Origin: Bacteroidales bacterium
GTDB lineage: Bacteria; Bacteroidota; Bacteroidia; Bacteroidales; F082
Reading direction: 5' to 3'
DNA: 64,000 bases
NCBI GenBank assembly: GCA_016936355.1
Contig: JAFGYB010000008.1
Location: forward strand, 106,354-170,353
This document shows, in pieces, positions 7,982 to 14,882 of this stretch; the stretch's first letter is position 1; each line of letters begins with the position of its first letter. The translations under genes and the position numbers were made by a program. The notes beneath the pieces were generated by a model that saw nothing but the letters and a program-made list of their open reading frames with translations, was not told where the DNA came from and did no database searches.

Positions 7982-9916
7982 TTAAATATTGGGTATCAAT
8001 GCATCAATCATACTTTCCATATCCACATCGGACAAGCCGATCAGATCCAGGGCATTCTCTGGGCAAACAGGCAAACACATCCCGCAGCCTTTGCAAACCG
8101 AGGCATTCACATGAGCAATGGAGTTTCCGTTTTGTCCCACCCGATCGATGGCACTGAACGGACAGGCTTCTTCACATTTTCCACACCAGCTACAGGCACT
8201 TGTATCTACTTTGGCTACCGTAGGTTCCAGTTCCAGTGCTCCGGAAGCCACCAGCGAAAACGACTTGGTAGCCGCTGCCAGTGCTGAGTTCATGGACTCC
8301 ATGATGTTCTTGGGTCCCTGACCGGCTCCGGCAATGGTCACCCCGTCGATGACGGTTTCCACCGGACGCAGCTTCATATGGATTTCATTGAAGAACTTAT
8401 CACGACCGCGGGGGATCTTCAGCAAACTTCCGATGGAATTGTCTTTTCTGGGAACCATACCTGTTACCAGAACCACCAGATCAGCCACCACTTCCAGCTC
8501 CTTATCCGCCGTCAGCACATCTTTGATTTTCACAATCGTTTGCCCGTTTCGGTTTTCCACAACCGGAGGATCGTGTTCAAACGACTGGAGGTATATATCC
8601 CCCAGACGGGAAGATTCGTCGTACCACACTTCCGCTTTGCCATAGGTACGGATACCCCGGTTGAAATGGAAGTTGTGGATGTTTTTGTATTTCTTCTTTA
8701 CCGTGATGGCCGTGTGGATGTTGGAAGTACAACAGTATCTTGAGCAATATTTATTCTCCCCGTCCACCTGACGGCTGCCCACACAGTAGATGTAGGCAAT
8801 GTTTTTTATTTCTTTGCCTTTGTAAGTGAGTTTATCAACACAATAATGTACGATCCGTTTGAATTGAGGTAACGTGACCACATTATCCATTTCACCATAA
8901 CCAAATTCACCCGGTTTGGGTTCATAGGGATCGAAACCGGTAGCCACTAAAACAGAACCCACCTTTAAATTGATGATTTCTTCTTTCTGACTCAAGTCGA
9001 TGCTATCACATACTTTTTCACATGCACCGCAACGGGTACAGTTTTTCATGTCGATGGCCGGCAACTGCGGATATTCGCTGGGATAGTTATGGTAAATGGC
9101 TTTCCGCATGGTAATATTGAAATTGAACTCATCGGGAACCTCCACCGGACAAACCTCAATGGCCTTTTTCAACGCACCCGGATCGCACTGTAGTTTGAAA
9201 TGACGTGGCGTAACTTTCACTTTCAGTGAAAAGTTCCCCACACTTCCGCTGTATTCGGCCAATTCTGCTCCGGTAAACAGGGTCACATGTTTGTGTTTCA
9301 TTACCTCGTCATACAAACGGGTCACCAGTTCTTTCCCGGTTTCGGGAGTAATACAAAGGTCATCCCATTGCGAAACACGTCCCCCCACAAAAAATTCGCG
9401 TTCAATCAGAAAGACTTCCGATCCGGCTTCAGCCAGCTCAATGGCCGCCCGCATTCCGGCCACCCCGGCACCGATGACAGCCACCGCTTTTACTGACTCA
9501 ACCTTTACCGGTTCCAGCGCCTCGGCATTCCGAACCTTGGCAATGGCCGACTTCACAAGCTTAATAGCCTTCTCGGTAGCCCCCGGTTTATTATCAGAAT
9601 GGGCCCAGGAACCCTGTTCCCGGATGTTGGCATGTACATAATTGTACTTGTTCAGTCCGGCACGTTCGGCTACCGCCCTGAACGTGAGCAGATGCAACTT
9701 GGGAGAACAGGAAGCCACCACAATTCCATCCAGATGCTGGTCTTTGATGTCGTCCACCATTTCCTGCTGGTTGGAGTCGGCACAGGCAAACAGGGTAGTT
9801 TTCGACAGCAATACTCCCGCTTCACTTTCCACCGACTGCCGCACTTTTTCCACATCCACGTAGTCGGAGATATTACCACCGCAGTGGCAAATATATACCC
9901 CTATTTTTTTGTTCAT
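7982..9916 (-). CDS. HdrA/QmoB-like FAD iron-sulfur oxidoreductase
   Basis: 644 residues. The N-terminus (YICHCGGNISDYVDV) is the usual HdrA start. An FAD-binding Rossmann motif follows near residue 145 (VIGAGVAGMRAA), then a 4Fe-4S motif CTRCGACEKVC, and two ferredoxin-type clusters at the C-terminus (CSWCGKCEEACP and CKGCGMCLPVCP). Cytoplasmic electron-transfer flavoprotein of the heterodisulfide reductase A family, in the QmoB position. In sulfate-reducer QmoB a FlpD/MvhD domain is fused at the C-terminus; here it is absent and a separate FlpD-like gene lies upstream. Its ATG overlaps the TGA of the upstream HdrA-like gene by 4 bp. Confidence 0.9.
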   Translation of the reverse strand: MNKKIGVYICHCGGNISDYVDVEKVRQSVESEAGVLLSKTTLFACADSNQQEMVDDIKDQHLDGIVVASCSPKLHLLTFRAVAERAGLNKYNYVHANIREQGSWAHSDNKPGATEKAIKLVKSAIAKVRNAEALEPVKVESVKAVAVIGAGVAGMRAAIELAEAGSEVFLIEREFFVGGRVSQWDDLCITPETGKELVTRLYDEVMKHKHVTLFTGAELAEYSGSVGNFSLKVKVTPRHFKLQCDPGALKKAIEVCPVEVPDEFNFNITMRKAIYHNYPSEYPQLPAIDMKNCTRCGACEKVCDSIDLSQKEEIINLKVGSVLVATGFDPYEPKPGEFGYGEMDNVVTLPQFKRIVHYCVDKLTYKGKEIKNIAYIYCVGSRQVDGENKYCSRYCCTSNIHTAITVKKKYKNIHNFHFNRGIRTYGKAEVWYDESSRLGDIYLQSFEHDPPVVENRNGQTIVKIKDVLTADKELEVVADLVVLVTGMVPRKDNSIGSLLKIPRGRDKFFNEIHMKLRPVETVIDGVTIAGAGQGPKNIMESMNSALAAATKSFSLVASGALELEPTVAKVDTSACSWCGKCEEACPFSAIDRVGQNGNSIAHVNASVCKGCGMCLPVCPENALDLIGLSDVDMESMIDALIPNI

Positions 9917-11226
9917 AATGTGCCCCTCCTTAAATAACTGGTGGTTTCAGCTGAAGCAGCTCCTCCCGACAAAATGGAATCGGGAATATCCATGGGTCCC
10001 GAAGCTGTTCCGGCTACAAAAACCCCGTCGATACTGGTTTTTGCCGGGCTGGCCAGCATATCCGACTGTTGAACAAAGTTGAACGGGTCCAGTTCCAGTT
10101 TTTCATTTTCAAATACATCGGCAATCCCCTGGTTGGGCAAAATACCCACCGAAAGCACTACCATATCGTGTTCGGCTTCTTTCACCACTCCGGCTTCAAT
10201 ATCTTCGTACCGCAGAATCAAATTGCCGTTTTCTTTTTCCGAAATTTTCCCCACTTTTCCCTTGATGAATTCCACCCCCATATCCTGTGCCTGGGCATAA
10301 AACTCATTAAATCCTTTTCCAAAAGCACGGATGTGTAAATAATAAATGGTAATATCCGCCATGGGCAAGGCACCCATCAGCAACTGGGCCTGTTTGATGG
10401 AATACATGCAGCACACCTGCGAACAAATGGGATTGCCCACCGATTTGTCCCGTGATCCGGTACACAACACATAGGCAATGTTATCGGGCAATTTCCCGTC
10501 GCCGGGTCGCAGGATCGTATTGAACGGCCGGGTGGGTGCCAGTTGTCGTTCCATCTGCATGGAAGTGATGATGTTTTTAAACCTTCCGTACCCGTATCGT
10601 GGAATCTTCAACGGATCAAACAAATTGAATCCTGTAGCCACCACCACCGACCTGGCTTTCACCAGGTATTCCTCTTCCGTTTGGGTAAAATCGATACACT
10701 TGGTAGGACAGGCCCGTTCGCAGGCTCCGCACAAAGTACAGTTTTCAATGTCAATGGCAGCAGCCCTCGGGCTGGCAATACTGAAAGGGATATACGCAGC
10801 TTTTCTGCCCACCATACCGTACTGATATTGATCTGAAACACTCACCGGACACACATCTTCACACAGCTGACAACCGGTACAATCAGCCACATGCACATAA
10901 CGGGGCTTTTGCAGCACATCCACCTCAAACCGGTGTTCGCCCAGTTTGTTGATCTTTTTTACTTCCGCACCGGTTAAAATGGTGATGTTCTTGTGCCGGG
11001 CAATTTCCGAAACCTTTGGAGTGGTAATACAGGCCGCACAATCGAGGGTTGGGAAAACTTTGCTCAGCATGATCATTTTCCCACCGATGGTCAGATCTTT
11101 TTCCACCAGCAACACCTGATAACCCAGGTTCGCCAGGTTCAGGGCCGATTCACCACCGGCGATTCCTCCTCCTACAACCAGTGCATCGTATTCCAGTATT
11201 TTCTTCTTGGTTTCCTCCATAATCAT
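9913..11226 (-). CDS. HdrA/QmoA-like FAD iron-sulfur oxidoreductase
   Basis: 437 residues. FAD site near residue 17 (VVGGGIAGGESA), the HdrA-type cysteine segment PTLDCAACITTPKVSEI, then two 4Fe-4S motifs (CTGCQLCEDVCP and CTLCGACERACP), and a later cysteine block around CSQVCCMYS that is shared by HdrA proteins. The length matches QmoA rather than full methanogen HdrA. It pairs with the following 644-residue HdrA-like protein and would form the soluble part of a quinone-interacting complex. The start codon shares one base with the upstream stop (TAATG), implying coupled translation. Confidence 0.9.
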   Translation of the reverse strand: MIMEETKKKILEYDALVVGGGIAGGESALNLANLGYQVLLVEKDLTIGGKMIMLSKVFPTLDCAACITTPKVSEIARHKNITILTGAEVKKINKLGEHRFEVDVLQKPRYVHVADCTGCQLCEDVCPVSVSDQYQYGMVGRKAAYIPFSIASPRAAAIDIENCTLCGACERACPTKCIDFTQTEEEYLVKARSVVVATGFNLFDPLKIPRYGYGRFKNIITSMQMERQLAPTRPFNTILRPGDGKLPDNIAYVLCTGSRDKSVGNPICSQVCCMYSIKQAQLLMGALPMADITIYYLHIRAFGKGFNEFYAQAQDMGVEFIKGKVGKISEKENGNLILRYEDIEAGVVKEAEHDMVVLSVGILPNQGIADVFENEKLELDPFNFVQQSDMLASPAKTSIDGVFVAGTASGPMDIPDSILSGGAASAETTSYLRRGTL

Positions 11227-11633
11227 TAATTTGAAGGTTTACTTAAATATTCAGTAAAACTTTTTACATGTCTTACAAAAGGCTCGCTGCAAACGGAACA
11301 GATCGCAGCCATTTTCAAACGGGCCGGGTCCATCCCTTTTTCTTTCATCATTTGCTGGGTCATACTGACAATGGCCCCCGTTTTTTCGGTACACGATTCT
11401 CCGTAAGGACAGTCAGTACCGTCGGCGGCGATAAACACTCCGTCGAAACCCTGTTCCAGCGCATGCAGTATCCAGCGGGGTTTGATGGCACTGGAACAAG
11501 GTACCGGGAGCGTATACACCGTAGGCGGATAATGTAATTTTAACAACCCCGCCATGTCAATGGCCGGATCGGAGATTTTTTCCGTGGAAAAAACCAGGAT
11601 CTTAGGGCTGCTAGTTACGTTTCCCAAAGCCAT
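11226..11633 (-). CDS. FlpD/MvhD-like hydrogenase iron-sulfur subunit family protein
   Basis: 135 residues of the FlpD/MvhD family, recognisable from the early VFSTEKISDPAIDMAG segment, the PCSSAIKPRWILHALEQGFDG helix and a C-terminal cysteine cluster (ADGTDCPYGESC, later ICSVC). Family members bind a 2Fe-2S cluster and pass electrons to HdrA. In this operon it would be the link between a soluble electron or sulfur donor and the two HdrA-like subunits. It begins 1 bp after the TusA stop codon. The usual GxxCHY signature is altered to TDCPYGESC, so the cluster ligands may differ. Confidence 0.85.
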   Translation of the reverse strand: MALGNVTSSPKILVFSTEKISDPAIDMAGLLKLHYPPTVYTLPVPCSSAIKPRWILHALEQGFDGVFIAADGTDCPYGESCTEKTGAIVSMTQQMMKEKGMDPARLKMAAICSVCSEPFVRHVKSFTEYLSKPSN

Positions 11634-11634
11634 G

Positions 11635-11883
11635 TTACTTTCTTAAAAAGATTTTGTAATAACCGGCTTCTTCAAGAGTTCCCAGATATTCGTACCCTTT
11701 TTTGGTACACCATTTGGGAATGTCGCGACGGGTCCCTTCATCGGCTGAAAGCACTTCCATCACCTGACCGTTTTCAATTTCTCCAATGGCTTTTTTCGCA
11801 GCCAACAGAGGTCCCGGACAAGAGGTACCGCGTGCATCGACCGATTTGTCCACTTTGATGTTTGTTAAATCTTCTGTCATCAT
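11635..11883 (-). CDS. tusA: TusA-family sulfur carrier protein
   Basis: 82 residues from the ATG at 11883 (MMTEDLTNI); the long upstream extension would run into the preceding gene and looks non-coding. The core motif DARGTSCPGPLLAAKKAI carries the single sulfur-carrying cysteine in a CPGP context, the TusA hallmark. In sulfur metabolism TusA proteins carry persulfide sulfur between DsrE-type proteins and Hdr-like or Dsr enzymes. Its position between a DsrE2-like gene and the FlpD/HdrA genes supports such a relay. A role in tRNA thiolation is less likely given the operon. Confidence 0.88.
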   Translation of the reverse strand: MMTEDLTNIKVDKSVDARGTSCPGPLLAAKKAIGEIENGQVMEVLSADEGTRRDIPKWCTKKGYEYLGTLEEAGYYKIFLRK

Positions 11884-11918
11884 GATTTTGACTTTTAAAA
11901 TTTGAAAAAAACTGTTTT

Positions 11919-12467
11919 TTAAATAAATAATTGAATACTGCTTTCTCCTGCATCTGCCAGAAAAGTAGCCACACCGCAATAACTCAGATCGGGATAATCA
12001 ATCATTTCCTCTTTTTTGAAACCCATTAAATCCATGGACATTTCGCAGATATTGATCTTCACACCCAATTCAGCTGCTGTGGATAGCAATTCTTCAGGCG
12101 ATGTGACATTTTTTTCTTTCATTAATCCTCTTATCATGTCTCTGCCGATTCCCTCCATATTCATTTTGGAAAGTTTCAACTGCTCTGTACCATGAGGAAG
12201 CATAGATCCAAACATTCTTGATTTCATGTCTTTACCCTTTATTTTCTTATTCTTATCCCTCAAAGCGCTGATAGCCCAAAAAGTGAAAAAGAGCCTTACT
12301 TCCGTATCCATTGCAGCAGCGCCAACCGAAATGATTAACGCAGCCAGTATTTTATCCAGATCGTTGGAGAACACAACCATAGAAAGACAATCCTTTCTCT
12401 GGTCTTTTAATTCCCGGAGTTGTTTCTCCAGTGTTTCAACTCTTTGTTCTAAGCTGATTTCAGACAT
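11919..12467 (-). CDS. DsrE2/DsrE-DsrF-DrsH-like family protein
   Basis: 182 residues. A short predicted coiled coil at the N-terminus (SLEQRVETLEKQLRELK) precedes a DsrE2-type domain with the small-residue strand ALIISVGAAAMDTEVRLFFTF. Two cysteines sit at about residues 141 (NICEMSMDLMG) and 164 (YCGVATFL); the first matches the usual sulfur-binding cysteine of DsrE2 proteins. The AAxxxTEVRLFFTFWA region is hydrophobic, as in membrane-associated DsrE2 relatives. Likely a persulfide carrier passing sulfur to TusA, encoded 35 bp downstream. The C-terminus (ending IQLFI) resembles that of the neighbouring DsrE paralogue. Confidence 0.85.
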   Translation of the reverse strand: MSEISLEQRVETLEKQLRELKDQRKDCLSMVVFSNDLDKILAALIISVGAAAMDTEVRLFFTFWAISALRDKNKKIKGKDMKSRMFGSMLPHGTEQLKLSKMNMEGIGRDMIRGLMKEKNVTSPEELLSTAAELGVKINICEMSMDLMGFKKEEMIDYPDLSYCGVATFLADAGESSIQLFI

Positions 12468-12487
12468 GATAGTTGTGATCAGATGTT

Positions 12488-12907
12488 CTAAATAAATAAA
12501 TTCACATCAGCTGTTTCGGCCGAAGAAATATATTCCCCTATTCCGCAAATATCATCTGCCAGGTCAATGAAATCGTCCAGCTTGTAGCCGTTCCACACTT
12601 TTCCGGCAAAGCCGCAAATGTGGATATTGACGTTGGTCATTTCCTTGGCTGTACGGAATGCCTGAGTCCAATGGGGTGTATCCAGCCGTTTAAGTGAAGC
12701 CAGAAACTCATCTTTATTATCGGTAAGCTCGGCGACCCGATCATTGGTTAATGCGTTTTCTTTTTTAAAGGCAAAAGCCGCTTGTAACAAAACGAAAATA
12801 TCCACGTCCATGTCTTCAGCAGCAGCACCGCCTAAGATCACACCGGCAGCGGTCAGTTTGTCCACACTACCGGAAAATAATGCCAATGTTAATTTTTTGT
12901 TTGCCAT
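12488..12907 (-). CDS. DsrE family protein
   Basis: 139 residues, first gene of the sulfur/Hdr-like operon. Rossmann-like DsrE fold: LTLALFSGSVDKLTAAGVI, then AEDMDVDIFVLLQAA. Cysteines at 98 (HICGFAG) and 121 (ICGIGEYI) have the same 22-residue spacing as in the next gene. Probably a cytoplasmic sulfur carrier. An SD-like AGGAGA lies 7 bp before the ATG, unusual in this window, and an exact -7 box lies about 40 bp upstream. It is divergent from a Crp/Fnr regulator across a 150-bp gap carrying a CRP-like palindrome. Confidence 0.85.
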   Translation of the reverse strand: MANKKLTLALFSGSVDKLTAAGVILGGAAAEDMDVDIFVLLQAAFAFKKENALTNDRVAELTDNKDEFLASLKRLDTPHWTQAFRTAKEMTNVNIHICGFAGKVWNGYKLDDFIDLADDICGIGEYISSAETADVNLFI

Positions 12908-12948
12908 TTTTAAGTCTCCTATTTTAATTGTTATTTATTTAACAAAAA

Positions 12949-12956
12949 CAAAAGTA
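12949..12956 (-). promoter_or_regulatory. -7 box for the DsrE-TusA-Hdr/Qmo operon
   Basis: TACTTTTG on the minus strand, exact TAnnTTTG. It predicts a start near 12945, about 37 nt before the ATG. An 8-bp palindrome TCACGTGA (12986-12993) lies about 45 bp upstream of that start and may be part of an operator. Confidence 0.55.
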
Positions 12957-13010
12957 AGACACTACATTACGTGCAACAAGAAATCTCACGTGAACTTAAT
13001 ACCTGATTTT

Positions 13011-13026
13011 TGTGATTTATATCACA
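13011..13026. promoter_or_regulatory. CRP-like operator, perfect palindrome
   Basis: TGTGAT-TTAT-ATCACA, a perfect inverted repeat of the TGTGA-N6-TCACA type. It lies between the DsrE operon and the first Crp/Fnr gene, 32 bp before the regulator's ATG and about 8 bp before its -7 box, a position suggesting it can block or modulate that promoter. Confidence 0.75.
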
Positions 13027-13033
13027 TTTTTAG

Positions 13034-13041
13034 TAAATTTG
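13034..13041 (+). promoter_or_regulatory. -7 box for the first Crp/Fnr gene
   Basis: TAAATTTG, exact TAnnTTTG, 17 bp before the ATG at 13058. Confidence 0.55.
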
Positions 13042-13057
13042 TAGGAAAGCAAAAGAT

Positions 13058-13738
13058 ATGAGTAATAACTTCTGTTCGGTATGCCTGCTCAAATCTAAGG
13101 CAGTGAAGAATTTGCAAAATTCAGAACTGGATCTATTGGGGGAAAGCTGTGTGCAAGCCATTTTTGAACCGGGGGAAACCATTTTTAAACAGGGTGCCCT
13201 GTCGTCCAACATCATTTATCTGCAAACAGGATTGGTAAAGCTGACCATTAAAGGACCTCACCGGGTACAAATCATGCGACTGAAAAAAGCGCCCTCGTAT
13301 CTGGGCGTACCCACAACAATGGGAGATAAAATCAATCATTATTCAGCCGTTGCCGTGGAAAGGTCTTCTGCCTGTTTCATCGACATCAATACTTTTAAAG
13401 AATTGCTCAAGGTTAATCCGGCTTTTTCCTATGAAATTATGCTGGAACTGTGCCGGAACGAATTGGAACAATATCAGCGGTGTGTGAAACTGGTCCAGAA
13501 CCAGGTATACGGAAGGCTGGCTACGAACCTGCTGATCTTTTCGGAAGAGATTTATAATTCCAATGAATACGACCTGCCTTTAAACCGAAACGATCTGGCT
13601 GACCTGGTGTGCACCAGCCGGGAAACAGTCAGCCGCCTGCTGGCCGATCTGACTCAGGAAGAAATCATTGAAGTAAACGGGAAACATATTCGCATTCTGG
13701 ACACCGAAAGACTGCAGACGATTAGTGAAAAGGGGTAA
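13058..13738 (+). CDS. Crp/Fnr family transcriptional regulator (1)
   Basis: 226 residues. An N-terminal cyclic-nucleotide-type beta-roll (FEPGETIFKQGALSSNIIYL), a dimer helix (LCRNELEQYQRC) and a C-terminal winged helix. The recognition helix reads TSRETVSRLL with Arg188, Glu189 and Arg193, the RE-xxx-R set that reads TGTGA in E. coli CRP rather than the FNR pattern. Cysteines at 6, 9, 31 and 106 are shared with the second regulator; 106 aligns with E. coli FNR Cys122, so an oxygen- or NO-sensitive Fe-S cluster is possible but unproven. It is divergent from the sulfur operon and downstream of a matching palindrome, so autoregulation and control of the operon are likely. Confidence 0.9.
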   Translation: MSNNFCSVCLLKSKAVKNLQNSELDLLGESCVQAIFEPGETIFKQGALSSNIIYLQTGLVKLTIKGPHRVQIMRLKKAPSYLGVPTTMGDKINHYSAVAVERSSACFIDINTFKELLKVNPAFSYEIMLELCRNELEQYQRCVKLVQNQVYGRLATNLLIFSEEIYNSNEYDLPLNRNDLADLVCTSRETVSRLLADLTQEEIIEVNGKHIRILDTERLQTISEKG

Positions 13739-13780
13739 GGGGAACAAAGAACATTCCCGACAGTTCCACGTTTGGTTTTA

Positions 13781-13993
13781 CTATTTCCTGCGGAAACAGT
13801 TTCGGTAGGAACAAATTGCAAAAGCAACTGCGCCAAGGCCTGTCAAACTGAACAAAACATATTCAAATACATCCTTACTCATTCCAATATGATGTCCGAC
13901 AAAACCACTGGCCAGTACCAGCAGAAATCCGATAAACCCAATCAGTGCAAGGATCAGCACTTCACTTACAACCAGTTTTAATTTAGTTTCCAT
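13781..13993 (-). CDS. Small two-helix membrane protein
   Basis: 70 residues from the ATG at 13993. Two hydrophobic segments (VLILALIGFIGFLLVLASGF and YVLFSLTGLGAVAFAICSY) separated by a short loop containing GHHIG, ending in a basic tail (CFRRK). It sits between the two Crp/Fnr genes on the opposite strand. A near-match -7 box (TATCTTTA) precedes it. No family recognised. The paired histidines and its location in a respiratory island hint at a metal- or heme-related role, which is speculation. Confidence 0.6.
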   Translation of the reverse strand: METKLKLVVSEVLILALIGFIGFLLVLASGFVGHHIGMSKDVFEYVLFSLTGLGAVAFAICSYRNCFRRK

Positions 13994-14140
13994 GACTTTA
14001 ATTTTTGTATTGTAAAGATACGACACATACAGCGAAAAAGAATATATATATGAGTGATTGTAAACAAGTTAACACGTGATTAATACCTTATTAACATTCC
14101 AATTTCCGACCATGCCTTTTTGATATTCTTTCTGTAAATA

Positions 14141-14156
14141 TGTGATGTATATCACA
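14141..14156. promoter_or_regulatory. CRP-like operator, perfect palindrome
   Basis: TGTGAT-GTAT-ATCACA; the symmetry extends two more bases each side (AT and AT). The site lies 43 bp before the second Crp/Fnr gene and about 50 bp before its predicted transcript start. Confidence 0.75.
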
Positions 14157-14187
14157 TATCAACTAAATCAGATGTATTCAAATCCGT

Positions 14188-14195
14188 TACATTTG
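14188..14195 (+). promoter_or_regulatory. -7 box for the second Crp/Fnr gene
   Basis: TACATTTG, exact TAnnTTTG, only 4 bp before the ATG at 14200. If used, the mRNA would start at or within a base or two of the start codon. Confidence 0.5.
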
Positions 14196-14199
14196 TATT

Positions 14200-14874
14200 A
14201 TGCAAAATTGTAAAACCTGTATCATTCGTTCCAAAGCGGTCAATACACTGAACCCGAAAGAGCTGAACATCCTGATGGGAAGTTGTGCCGAAACCACATT
14301 CAGTCCCAGGGAAAGCATTATGAAAGAGGGGATCCTTTCTTCCCATATTGCCTATCTGAAATCAGGGCTGGCCATGGTAAGTAAAAAAGGCAGCAAAGGA
14401 ATTGATCAGGTACTAAAGATTGTAGAACCAGGTAATTACGTAGGTTTACAAACGGTTTTGTTCGAAAAAGTCAACCAGTTTTCGGTGATGGCACTGGAAA
14501 AATCAGTGGTCTGCTTCATGGACAACCAGTCATTCAAAGAATTGATCAAACGCAATACGGAATTTGCCAACGAATTACTGTCCTTTGTTTGTCGCGAAGA
14601 GTTGAACTATTTTGAACGTTTTGTGAATACCCACCAACAAAACATCAACGGCCGTATGGCCGACCTCATCCTGCATTTTTCAGAAAAGATCTACCAGAGT
14701 AACAACATCGAAATTCCGCTCACTCGTGGAGATATGGCAGCGCTGATTTGTTCGACCCGCGAAAGTGTTGCCCGCTCCATCAGGGATTTCACCCAAGAGG
14801 GCATCATCAAAGTTATTGGCAAACAATTTAATATTCTGAAGCCTGAAAAACTCACTGAGATCAGTAAAGAGTAA
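14200..14874 (+). CDS. Crp/Fnr family transcriptional regulator (2)
   Basis: 224 residues, a paralogue of the regulator at 13058 with collinear domains: beta-roll (FSPRESIMKEGILSSHIAYL), dimer helix and winged helix. The recognition helix STRESVARSI keeps Arg187, Glu188 and Arg192, predicting TGTGA half-sites. Cysteines 4, 7, 29 and 105 match those of the first regulator in position. The start chosen aligns with the paralogue's start. It ends 8 bp from the convergent cytochrome b-PAS gene. The promoter-proximal palindrome suggests self- or cross-regulation by the pair. Confidence 0.9.
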   Translation: MQNCKTCIIRSKAVNTLNPKELNILMGSCAETTFSPRESIMKEGILSSHIAYLKSGLAMVSKKGSKGIDQVLKIVEPGNYVGLQTVLFEKVNQFSVMALEKSVVCFMDNQSFKELIKRNTEFANELLSFVCREELNYFERFVNTHQQNINGRMADLILHFSEKIYQSNNIEIPLTRGDMAALICSTRESVARSIRDFTQEGIIKVIGKQFNILKPEKLTEISKE

Positions 14875-14882
14875 TTTTCCTT

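Noticed and set aside
6642..12907. Naming the operon as a sulfate-reduction QmoABC or a lipoate-linked sHdr system
   Set aside because: No aprAB, sat, lbpA or HdrB-like CCG subunit is in the operon, so either name would overstate what is seen.
13058..14874. Naming either regulator HcpR (whose sites are also TTGTGA-type)
   Set aside because: The site type fits, but no hcp gene is nearby and the sensing domain cannot be assigned from sequence alone.
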